In this document: positions 1-5,523 of the stretch, piece by piece
How positions within the stretch are numbered: the first letter of the stretch is position 1
Layout: every line of letters begins with the position of its first letter
Source: Thermoplasmatota archaeon
GTDB lineage: Archaea; Thermoplasmatota; Thermoplasmata; Halarchaeoplasmatales; Halarchaeoplasmataceae
DNA length: 7,469 nucleotides
Reading direction: 5' to 3'
Assembly: GCA_018610025.1 (NCBI GenBank)
Contig: JAHENW010000040.1
Span: 1-7,469, forward strand
Position numbers and translations under genes: made by a program
The notes under the pieces: model-generated
What the model saw: the letters and a program-made list of their open reading frames with translations, nothing else
Databases searched by the model: none
Told to the model about the DNA's origin: nothing

Positions 1-6
1 AAGAGC

Positions 7-321
7 ATGCACGATGCGGCTAAATTGGTGGAAGAGGGAAAACTGGAACTCAATCCTCCCGTGGATATACCCGAGAATTTTAGAGGAAAACTGAAGTATG
101 ATAAGGAGGCATGCATCGGCTGCAAGCTGTGCGTAAGGGTCTGTCCCTCTGAGGCGCTGGTGTTCAAGGAAGACGAGGGGAAGGTTAAGCACTACGTTTC
201 CCGCTGCACCTTCTGCGGACAGTGTGTCAATATATGTCCCAAAAGCTGCTTTGAACTCACTGAGGAGTTCCTCATGGCGGGTACAGATAAGAAGGCCGAC
301 GATATGGTACTCAATCCATAG
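7..321 (+). CDS. 2[4Fe-4S] ferredoxin-like subunit of a group 4 membrane-bound [NiFe] hydrogenase (MbhN/HycF-like)
   Basis: Small iron-sulfur subunit expected to pass electrons between soluble ferredoxin and the catalytic [NiFe] module of a membrane-bound hydrogenase, on the cytoplasmic face. Two classical CxxCxxCxxxCP motifs are present: C36, C39, C42, C46 and C67, C70, C73, C77, each followed by proline; C81 is an extra cysteine. The segment before the first cluster (PENFRGKLKYD, about residues 22-32) and the segment after the second (EEFLMAGTDK, 86-95) resemble, from memory, Thermococcales MbhN and HycF rather than free ferredoxins. The reading frame stays open to the left edge of the window, so ATG at 7 is only the first visible start; a few more N-terminal residues may lie upstream. 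The convergent neighbour is the protease that matures this hydrogenase class, which supports the call. NuoI/FpoI-type complex I subunits are the main alternative. Confidence 0.85.
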   Translation: MHDAAKLVEEGKLELNPPVDIPENFRGKLKYDKEACIGCKLCVRVCPSEALVFKEDEGKVKHYVSRCTFCGQCVNICPKSCFELTEEFLMAGTDKKADDMVLNP

Positions 322-322
322 G

Positions 323-329
323 AAAAAAA
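323..329 (-). terminator. U-tract terminator of hycI
   Basis: Seven consecutive A on the + strand give seven T on the - strand immediately after the hycI stop codon TAA (330-332). Archaeal RNA polymerase terminates at such U-tracts without a required hairpin. The run fills almost the whole 8-bp gap to the convergent ferredoxin gene. Confidence 0.55.
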
Positions 330-776
330 TTATTCGAGCTCTGGGATCTCATCCCATCTCTCTTCATGTAGTATATCTAGTAGCCTCTCTTTTGCCTCTT
401 TCACTTCCCCTGTGATCCCCTCCTTGAGGCTCATGTCCTTGGGCTGTATCCCGATCAGGATGACCTCACCTACCTTTTTATCCAAAAAATCCATCACTAC
501 TGAAAGGGGAAGAGCGTGGGTGCTCATGGTGAACACCCCTAGTTTTTCCCTCGGCACCCTCCTGATCTCCCCGGCTTCTATCTCCATGTCCGCCGCATCC
601 ACGATTATCAGAACATCGTACTCCCCTTCCTCCACCTGTGGGACGTAGTTCTCCGGAACTGATCCGCAGTCCACGGATTTCCATCCTTCTTTCTCGAACT
701 CTCTGGACACCAGTTCTCCCACAGCGTCATCGCCTCTGATGTCGTTTCCGACACCCAAGAGCAGCTTCTTTGGCAT
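330..776 (-). CDS. hycI: Hydrogenase maturation protease, HycI type (peptidase family M52)
   Basis: Nickel-dependent endopeptidase that removes the C-terminal tail of the [NiFe] hydrogenase large subunit after the active site is assembled; cytoplasmic. The 148 residues match the family length. Visible motifs are the N-terminal GVGNDIRGDD (residues 8-17), CGSVPEN (37-43), VDAAD (59-63), STHALPLS (85-92) and IGIQP (108-112). By comparison with E. coli HycI, the nickel ligands should be D16, D60 (or D63) and H87, and all are present. The STH..PL and GIQP motifs point to the HycI branch, which serves group 4 (Hyc/Ech/Mbh) hydrogenases, rather than HyaD/HybD. The gene faces the ferredoxin subunit tail to tail, 8 bp apart, so it is transcribed separately from the hydrogenase operon. 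A TATA box about 25 bp before the ATG predicts a leaderless mRNA. Confidence 0.93.
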   Translation of the reverse strand: MPKKLLLGVGNDIRGDDAVGELVSREFEKEGWKSVDCGSVPENYVPQVEEGEYDVLIIVDAADMEIEAGEIRRVPREKLGVFTMSTHALPLSVVMDFLDKKVGEVILIGIQPKDMSLKEGITGEVKEAKERLLDILHEERWDEIPELE

Positions 777-796
777 CGTTCATCCCAAAGCTCCCT

Positions 797-812
797 GGTA
801 TAAATCTTTTAT
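797..812 (-). promoter_or_regulatory. TATA box/BRE of hycI
   Basis: On the - strand the box reads GATTTATACC, preceded by the purine-rich TAAATAAAA. Its centre is about 26 bp upstream of the hycI ATG, so transcription should begin within one or two bases of the start codon (leaderless). No Shine-Dalgarno is seen, which fits. Confidence 0.5.
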
Positions 813-855
813 TTATTTCTAACGGAGATAGTACCCTCACTCACGCCCGTGTCAC

Positions 856-872
856 ATGGTAAAATTTTTTAC
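856..872 (+). promoter_or_regulatory. Probable TATA element for the winged-helix gene at 896
   Basis: The AT-rich block GGTAAAATTTTTTACA lies 24-36 bp before the ATG at 896, in the divergent 119-bp region shared with hycI. It departs from the usual TTTATATA core. The position predicts a leaderless or nearly leaderless transcript, and no Shine-Dalgarno precedes the ATG. Confidence 0.4.
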
Positions 873-895
873 ATAGAGCGGGCTTTAGATGGTCA

Positions 896-1819
896 ATGGA
901 GGACATACGAAAGAAGGTTGAGAGGCTGCTTGAATTCGCCCCTGACAAAGAGGTAGACAAACACTCAAAGAAGGAGTTGAAGAAACGGCTTTACAAGTGG
1001 AAGAACAGCAGGAAGAAGTCCCTTGCCTCTCTTGAATACTTCATCAATGGGCACGGCTATGACACCCTCCTGGACGGTTTGTATGAAGAGGAAAGTTTGG
1101 ATAAGGTAAAGATAAAATTCTTGGAACCGGATCTGGAGGGAGAGTGGGCCTTCTCACGTCCAACGAAGATGATAAAAGAGAAAGGAGGGAAAGGAGTTTC
1201 TCACACCCTCGATTACGATCCCACCTCCCTGATAAAATGGTCTAAACACTCGAAACCAGATGTCGAGAAGGTGATGATAAGGGGGTTCATCTCGGATTAT
1301 TTCGTACCCGTGTCCATAAAGACGAAATCACAGTACCATCGGGCCGAAGATATACCGGCTCAATATGAAGCGAGGGTGAAGAAACTCCACGAACTATGGC
1401 AGGATGTCAGAGATGGAATGATCCCCCTGAACATCCGGTTGTCACTCTACACCAAAGATGAGAGATACCCGTATATCCTGGATGTCCTTTCCGATACCCA
1501 CCAGCCCCATCCCCTTCACAAGGCCACCCAGATGTACAAGGACAGAAAGAGCCATGAACCGATAAACTACATGCATTTCGATAAGGTTTTGGCCACTCTA
1601 GACGTTCCCGACAACTGTAAGAAGATCTTCGAGCTGCTGTTCGAGTGCGGGGAGAAGACCCTCTCCGCTATAGCCCATACGATGAATATGACCGAAAATA
1701 TAGCTAAAAACAGTGTAACCAGCTTGCTCTCGAGGGACGTGGTCGAGAAGGATGAGAAAGAGAGCATTTACAGGGTCCCCCTTCAGAATCTCAAAGAGAT
1801 GGCCGACGAGATGGATTGA
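896..1819 (+). CDS. Uncharacterised protein with C-terminal winged-helix DNA-binding domain
   Basis: I do not recognise this 307-residue protein as a named family. Three parts can be seen. Residues 1-45 are helical and very basic (many lysines and arginines). Residues 70-235 are a predicted mixed alpha/beta core with a His/Asp cluster at 196-208 (D196, D200, H202, H205, H208). Residues 240-303 look like a winged helix: helix KKIFELLFE (242-250), recognition region TLSAIAHTMNMTENIAKNSVTSLL with the MarR/TrmB-type turn, then a wing (VVEKDEKESIYRV, 282-294). No signal peptide or membrane segment is visible, so it should be cytoplasmic and probably binds DNA. The start codon is supported by the TATA-like block about 26 bp upstream, implying leaderless translation. 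It is a single-gene unit, divergent from hycI and convergent with aMBF1. A transcription regulator or a DNA-processing protein are both possible. Confidence 0.75.
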   Translation: MEDIRKKVERLLEFAPDKEVDKHSKKELKKRLYKWKNSRKKSLASLEYFINGHGYDTLLDGLYEEESLDKVKIKFLEPDLEGEWAFSRPTKMIKEKGGKGVSHTLDYDPTSLIKWSKHSKPDVEKVMIRGFISDYFVPVSIKTKSQYHRAEDIPAQYEARVKKLHELWQDVRDGMIPLNIRLSLYTKDERYPYILDVLSDTHQPHPLHKATQMYKDRKSHEPINYMHFDKVLATLDVPDNCKKIFELLFECGEKTLSAIAHTMNMTENIAKNSVTSLLSRDVVEKDEKESIYRVPLQNLKEMADEMD

Positions 1820-1837
1820 TCGGCGGGGACTTCCTCT

Positions 1838-1862
1838 ATCCGACTGACATCGGATTTTCTTT
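1838..1862 (+). terminator. Hairpin plus U-tract terminator
   Basis: A perfect 6-bp inverted repeat, ATCCGA (1838-1843) and TCGGAT (1850-1855), with a 6-nt loop CTGACA, is followed by TTTCTTT. It starts 18 bp after the stop codon of the winged-helix gene and lies in the 52-bp gap before the convergent aMBF1 gene. It should end the rightward transcript. On the - strand the TCCTTTT right after the aMBF1 stop may serve the other gene. Confidence 0.55.
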
Positions 1863-1871
1863 AAAAGGACT

Positions 1872-2363
1872 TCACTTTTCCTCTATCAGATCTCCTATGG
1901 TCAGGGCAGATTGCGATTCGGAAGAATCGGTATGGATCTCTTCCAGTTCTTCGAGAAGGTTGATATCTAGTGCATTTTCAAGCTTCTCTCTCAGATCATC
2001 GCTGGGCCTCATATCTCCTTTTTCCAGTTTCGTTATGACGGATCTCTTCTCGTTTATCCTTTTGGCCAGGTCTTCCTGCGTAAGATCGTTCTCGATCCTT
2101 CCCTCCTTTATCCTTTCGGGGTAATCTAGGGCCAATTCATTCTCCTCCGTCCCGTATGCCTTCCTCGATTCTCTTTTTCTCCTCTGTTTCTCAATCCTCT
2201 TCATCAATTCGTTCTTGGAGGCTTTCTCGTCTTCTGAGGAAATGACCTCCTCTCCATATCGGGCACACTCAGAGCATACCTGGAGTTCGGAACCTTCGAC
2301 GATAACCTCTTTTCTATCCGATATCTCTTTCCCACAAAGTTCGCAGTTCATGCAAACACCCAT
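1872..2363 (-). CDS. mbf1: Archaeal multiprotein bridging factor 1 (aMBF1), zinc ribbon plus Cro/C1-type HTH
   Basis: Archaeal homologue of eukaryotic MBF1, a conserved coactivator/ribosome-associated factor. The N-terminus has a zinc ribbon with CELC (C7, C10) and CSEC (C30, C33); a charged linker rich in K and R follows at 47-70. A helix-turn-helix of the Cro/C1 (HTH_3) type spans about 80-137, including LTQEDLAKRINEKRSVITKLEKG (positions 94-116) with the canonical Q-E-x-L-A and I-x-x-x-E-x-G pattern. The acidic tail (138-163) is less conserved. Domain order and the 160-residue length are typical. Start choice is open: M1 at 2363, or M5 at 2351, which begins MNCELCGKEI as in most family members and has a GGGTG 5 nt upstream. 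The strong TATA box fits either. It is a monocistronic gene, divergent from the gene at 2564. Confidence 0.93.
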   Translation of the reverse strand: MGVCMNCELCGKEISDRKEVIVEGSELQVCSECARYGEEVISSEDEKASKNELMKRIEKQRRKRESRKAYGTEENELALDYPERIKEGRIENDLTQEDLAKRINEKRSVITKLEKGDMRPSDDLREKLENALDINLLEELEEIHTDSSESQSALTIGDLIEEK

Positions 2364-2390
2364 TACGGTGATAAACCATAGTCAATCAAG

Positions 2391-2407
2391 TGATATAAAG
2401 GTTGTTC
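2391..2407 (-). promoter_or_regulatory. TATA box/BRE of mbf1
   Basis: The - strand reads GAACAACCTTTATATCA, a near-consensus archaeal BRE plus TATA box. Its centre at about 2395 predicts initiation near 2369, giving a 5' leader of about 6 nt to the first ATG or about 18 nt to the second. Confidence 0.65.
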
Positions 2408-2489
2408 TCTTTTTCTTATACCCTGGCCAAGGTGTCTGTATGTCCCGTCGATAGGGCGTGCCAAATCAATTTTGAAACGATGCTAATTT

Positions 2490-2508
2490 TGAGAAAACTT
2501 TTATATCC
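2490..2508 (+). promoter_or_regulatory. TATA box/BRE of the gene at 2564
   Basis: TGAGAAAACTTTTATATCC has the purine-rich BRE (GAGAAAAC) directly before a near-consensus TTTTATATC box. Initiation is expected near 2529, giving a leader of about 35 nt that contains a Shine-Dalgarno. The rest of the 200-bp divergent region (2408-2489) shows no other feature I can support. Confidence 0.65.
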
Positions 2509-2555
2509 CTTTATCCATTAACGGTTAGAATAAAGGTAATCTTAAAAATATAAAA

Positions 2556-2560
2556 GTGAT
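2556..2560 (+). promoter_or_regulatory. Shine-Dalgarno GTGAT
   Basis: GTGAT lies 3 nt before the ATG at 2564 and matches the anti-Shine-Dalgarno (core of GGAGGTGAT). The 11-nt context GTGATATTATG is identical to that in front of the RPA-associated gene at 4639. It fixes this start. Confidence 0.5.
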
Positions 2561-2563
2561 ATT

Positions 2564-3184
2564 ATGGCTTCAGACAAAGGCTCTGCTAAAGGTGATTGGT
2601 TTGACGAATTGGATGCCGAACTGGAAGAGAAGACTGAGGAGACTTACGAATCTATGGGGGAGAGAGACTCTAAGATGGCCGAGCTGAACAAGCAGTTCAT
2701 CAAGGATTTTTGGAGAGTATGGATCAGATTTGAAAAACTCAATGTCCACTTCAGCATGCAGCCTGACTACAGTTCATTCGCCACTTTTGATGAATTCCCG
2801 GAGCAGTGGGAGTTCAGGGACGAGTTCGACTTCTCTAGTGTTAGAACGTTGAAGTTGATGGATAAGACCCAGCAGGAAGGAAGGACTGGAGATACTTTAC
2901 TCTTGGAATACTACACCGAAGACGATGAGACCAAGCTGGGGCTATTCTTCGAATTCTGCGAAGGCGAGACTTACTACAAGTACAGCGGGTGGAAGAGGAT
3001 ATTTGCAAGGTATACACTCTTCGAGACGGACTTCCCGGTAGAAGACGACAAGATGGACGACATCCATGATACGATGAAAGACGTGGTGAAGGTCTGGTAT
3101 GAGTCCCATCTCAAGGGAGACAGGGACCTGGTAATCGAGCATATCAAAGAAGAATACACCAAGACAGAGGAGTATCCAGAATAG
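2564..3184 (+). CDS. Uncharacterised acidic, aromatic-rich cytoplasmic protein
   Basis: I do not recognise this 206-residue protein. It is acidic, with an N-terminal Asp/Glu-rich helical segment (residues 11-40), and unusually aromatic: I count 6 Trp, 17 Phe and 11 Tyr, about 16% of residues. A central run suggests a beta-rich fold: FSMQPDYSSFATF (63-75), WEFRDEFDF (82-90), DTLLLEYYTEDD (110-121), KLGLFFEFCEGE (124-135) and TYYKYSGW (136-143). A C-terminal helix (162-198) closes the protein. Only one cysteine (C132) is present, and no metal-binding or catalytic motif, signal peptide or membrane segment is seen. A near-consensus TATA box and a Shine-Dalgarno suggest good expression. It precedes the RPA operon in the same direction but has its own promoter, and the RPA promoter lies between them, so co-transcription is not implied. 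Confidence 0.8.
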   Translation: MASDKGSAKGDWFDELDAELEEKTEETYESMGERDSKMAELNKQFIKDFWRVWIRFEKLNVHFSMQPDYSSFATFDEFPEQWEFRDEFDFSSVRTLKLMDKTQQEGRTGDTLLLEYYTEDDETKLGLFFEFCEGETYYKYSGWKRIFARYTLFETDFPVEDDKMDDIHDTMKDVVKVWYESHLKGDRDLVIEHIKEEYTKTEEYPE

Positions 3185-3200
3185 AAAAATCTTTTTCTCA
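3185..3200 (+). terminator. U-tract terminator after the aromatic-rich gene
   Basis: A TTTTT run (3192-3196) followed by CTC begins 7 bp after the stop codon. A short AAAAA/TTTTT symmetry precedes it but the loop of 2 nt is too small for a stable hairpin, so this would be a U-tract-only archaeal terminator. Confidence 0.4.
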
Positions 3201-3219
3201 CTTTCACTCACCCCCCCGT

Positions 3220-3238
3220 CGAAAACGGTTATATATGA
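3220..3238 (+). promoter_or_regulatory. TATA box/BRE of the RPA operon
   Basis: CGAAAACGGTTATATATGA has a BRE-like CGAAAAC and a TTATATAT box. Initiation is expected near 3258, giving a leader of about 36 nt. The BRE overlaps a small inverted repeat, CCGT (3216-3219) and ACGG (3225-3228), which follows a run of seven C. Confidence 0.6.
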
Positions 3239-3293
3239 ACAGATGTTTTAGAGGGGTTGCTGTAAAACGCAAACGCAAAACGAGCGTGAAAAA

Positions 3294-4604
3294 ATGAATA
3301 ATAAAAAAGAACTCGCGCCCCACATAGAAGATATAAACCGGGCGCTAAACGAAAAGTTGAGCGAAGAACAGATCGAAGAGGAACTCCAGACATATTTGGA
3401 CGTGTATGGAGTGCCCTTAGGAACCGCGAAAAGAGCTATAGTCAAAAAGCATGAGGGTGATCCGGGAGACCTCTATGTAAGTACCGAAAAGAAGATAGAG
3501 GATATCCAGGGCGACGAACAAGGCCTCAATCTCAAGGCTAGACTCGTTTCTTTAAACGACAAAGAGATAGAGGTGGAAGGTGAACCCAAGAAGATCAATT
3601 ACGGTATCTTGGGCGATGATACAGGCACCATACCTTTTACTGCCTGGGAGATCTTTTCATTCGATGTAGAGAAAGGTGACACCATAAGCGTACAGAACGC
3701 TTACGCCAATATGTGGAACGACAAGCCCCAGGTCAATATCAGCTCGAAATCATCGGTATCCCTCATCGATCCCGACGAGGTACCGGACTTCGATAGCGAA
3801 GCACAGCCGTGCAAGCTCGAGGACCTGCGGGAAGGGATGAACAATCTGAAGGTGAAAGCTAGGATTTTACAGGTGGAGAAGAAGATGGTGAACACCAAGA
3901 ACGGTGAGAAAGAACTATTCTCTGGAACGCTGGCGGACGAGACCGGCAAGGCACAGTTCAGCGCATGGTACGATTTCGGTCTAGAAGAAGATGACATTGT
4001 TGAGATAGAAGGCGGTTATGTCCGTTCGTGGAGAGGCATACCACAGTTCAGTTTCGACGATAGTGCGGAGCTCGAATTTTTGGACGATGACGAACTCCCG
4101 CCGGCTGAAGAGTTGAGGGAGAAGACGGTCATGACCATCTCGGCTCTGGCCAAAAGAGGCGGAGCCGTAGACGCCGTGGTAGACGCGGTGATGATCGATA
4201 TAAAGAGCGGCAGTGGCCTCATATTCAGGTGTCCCGAGTGCGGAAGGGTCGTACAGAAAGGCGCCTGCAGGGTGCACGGTAAAGTAGAAGGCGACCCCGA
4301 TCTAAGAGTGAAGGGCATACTGGACGATGGAACCGGTGCACTGACCGTTATAGCGAACAAAGAACTCACCGAAGAACTGCTTGGCTACGATTTAGAGAAG
4401 GCCTTGGACATAGCCAAGGACAAGATGAACCAGGACGTCATCCAGGACGAACTGGAGGACGAGCTGATAGCACAACCCCTCCGTACCGTGGGCAACGTGA
4501 CCAGCGATGAGTACGGATTGATGCTGATAGCCGACGAGATCCAGTTCAAGGCGGTAGACGTAGAAGAAGAAGCTAGAGAACTGCTGGACGAGGTGAGGGT
4601 TTGA
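3294..4604 (+). CDS. rpa: Replication protein A, three OB folds with a zinc finger (haloarchaeal Rpa1-like)
   Basis: Single-stranded DNA-binding protein that protects ssDNA during replication, repair and recombination. The 436 residues show an N-terminal helical segment (1-60) and then three OB-fold units: about 75-155 (with GILGDDTGTIPFTAW), about 178-262 (GTLADETGKAQFSAW) and about 278-420 (GILDDGTGALTVIA). The repeated G.L.D.TG...F.AW signature is the typical archaeal RPA OB strand. The third unit carries an inserted zinc finger, C313, C316, C325 and H328 (CPEC...C..H). Size and architecture resemble Haloferax Rpa1. ATG at 3294 follows a weak GTGA 5 nt upstream and a TATA box about 60 bp upstream. 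It forms an operon with the RPA-associated gene 34 bp downstream. No key residue appears to be missing. Confidence 0.93.
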   Translation: MNNKKELAPHIEDINRALNEKLSEEQIEEELQTYLDVYGVPLGTAKRAIVKKHEGDPGDLYVSTEKKIEDIQGDEQGLNLKARLVSLNDKEIEVEGEPKKINYGILGDDTGTIPFTAWEIFSFDVEKGDTISVQNAYANMWNDKPQVNISSKSSVSLIDPDEVPDFDSEAQPCKLEDLREGMNNLKVKARILQVEKKMVNTKNGEKELFSGTLADETGKAQFSAWYDFGLEEDDIVEIEGGYVRSWRGIPQFSFDDSAELEFLDDDELPPAEELREKTVMTISALAKRGGAVDAVVDAVMIDIKSGSGLIFRCPECGRVVQKGACRVHGKVEGDPDLRVKGILDDGTGALTVIANKELTEELLGYDLEKALDIAKDKMNQDVIQDELEDELIAQPLRTVGNVTSDEYGLMLIADEIQFKAVDVEEEARELLDEVRV

Positions 4605-4627
4605 ACCCCTCCCTTTCTTATCTATTT

Positions 4628-4635
4628 GAGGTGAT
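4628..4635 (+). promoter_or_regulatory. Strong Shine-Dalgarno GAGGTGAT
   Basis: GAGGTGAT is the best match to the archaeal anti-Shine-Dalgarno in the window, 3 nt before the ATG at 4639. It sets the start at 4639 rather than the further ATGs at 4645 and 4648, and supports translation from an internal site of a bicistronic RPA mRNA. Confidence 0.75.
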
Positions 4636-4638
4636 ATT

Positions 4639-5523
4639 ATGAGCATGATGAATAGAGAGGTAGCTTGGAGGATCTTTGCAGATGAATTCAATAAGTCAAC
4701 TTTGGAGACCGGCGGTGGTGAGGAAAGGACCCCATCTTATCTTATCACCCCCTTGGGCGCCAAGATCAATAGGGTCTACGTGGTGGGCGTTCTCACGGAA
4801 ATAGAGAACAGGGGGACTCCCGAGGAACCCATGTGGCGCGCCCGGGTCACCGACCCAACGGGCACTTTTTTCGTCTCCGCAGGTCAATATCAGCCCGACG
4901 TGGCCACCAAACTAGCGCATATGGACCCACCTGCCTTCGTAGCCGTTATAGGAAAGGCCAATATCTATAGACCGGACGAAGAGACGGTGCTGACTTCCAT
5001 ACGCGGAGAACTTGTCAAAGAGGTAGACGAAGAACAGAGGGATTACTGGATACTCGAGGCCACCCGCAGTTTGAAGGAAAGATTAGGTGCCGTGAACGAG
5101 GCCGCCCAGATGGAAGAGGTCTCGACCGATGAACTGGTAGACCTGGGATACGATCTTAAATTGGCTGATGGTATAAAGGCGGCATCGGAGCACTATGACT
5201 CATTCCAGATAGAGAAGTACTGGCGCGTTTTAGAGGACGCCCTCATGTACGTTCTCCCGGAATATGAAGAAGCCGGCGGACTGGAGGAAGAGGAAGAAAG
5301 CACCGAGGAAGAAGAAGAGATAGAGGACCTTGTCTTGGAAGTATTGGAAGAGCTGGAGGATGAAGCCGACGGGGAGAACGGCGTCGAATATGACACGGTC
5401 ATGGAGGAGACTTTGGAAGAAAAAGACATCTCTCAAGAGAAGTTCGAAGAGGCAGTGAACAGCCTGAGGAACAGCGGTAAGATATACGAACCGGTGCTGG
5501 GCAACCTGAAAAGGATCTACTGA
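4639..5523 (+). CDS. rpap: RPA-associated protein (OB fold, acidic linker, C-terminal winged-helix-like domain)
   Basis: Partner of RPA, encoded directly after it as in Halobacteria (rpa-rpap operons), where the two proteins interact and are needed for DNA repair. Residues 5-125 contain the family signature REVAWRIFADEF (6-17), SYLITPLGAKINRVYVVGVLTE (33-54), ARVTDPTGTFFVSAGQYQP (68-86) and PAFVAVIGKA (98-107), the last three spanning an OB fold. Residues 129-208 are helical. Then comes a Glu-rich linker (209-243), with runs of five consecutive Glu, and a compact C-terminal region (245-294; EEKDISQEKFEEAVNSLRNSG...KIYEP) resembling the winged helix at the end of MCM and RPA32-type proteins. 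The 294-residue length exceeds the short (Rpap3-like) forms because of this tail. The strong Shine-Dalgarno at 4628 fixes the start. Its stop codon touches that of the convergent gene. Confidence 0.92.
   Translation: MSMMNREVAWRIFADEFNKSTLETGGGEERTPSYLITPLGAKINRVYVVGVLTEIENRGTPEEPMWRARVTDPTGTFFVSAGQYQPDVATKLAHMDPPAFVAVIGKANIYRPDEETVLTSIRGELVKEVDEEQRDYWILEATRSLKERLGAVNEAAQMEEVSTDELVDLGYDLKLADGIKAASEHYDSFQIEKYWRVLEDALMYVLPEYEEAGGLEEEEESTEEEEEIEDLVLEVLEELEDEADGENGVEYDTVMEETLEEKDISQEKFEEAVNSLRNSGKIYEPVLGNLKRIY

Noticed and set aside
1488..1530. SDTH in the winged-helix protein as a calcineurin-like phosphoesterase motif (SDTHG)
   Set aside because: The following residue is Gln, not Gly, it lies far inside the protein rather than after a first beta strand, and the other motifs of that family (GDxxD, GNHD) are absent.
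2408..2489. Possible small RNA or box C/D-like element in the divergent region
   Set aside because: No adequate C/D motif pairs or stable hairpin could be found. The best stem around GTCCC/AGGGC has only 4 bp. The region contains only promoter sequence that I can support.
4016..4369. Long - strand reading frames opposite rpa
   Set aside because: They are Ser/Pro/Leu-rich shadows created by the acidic codons of the RPA third OB fold. The + strand protein is well supported.
5260..5400. Low-complexity GAA/GAG tract as a repeat or expanded microsatellite
   Set aside because: It encodes the acidic linker in frame within rpap, with mixed codons, so it is a coding feature and not a DNA repeat in its own right.
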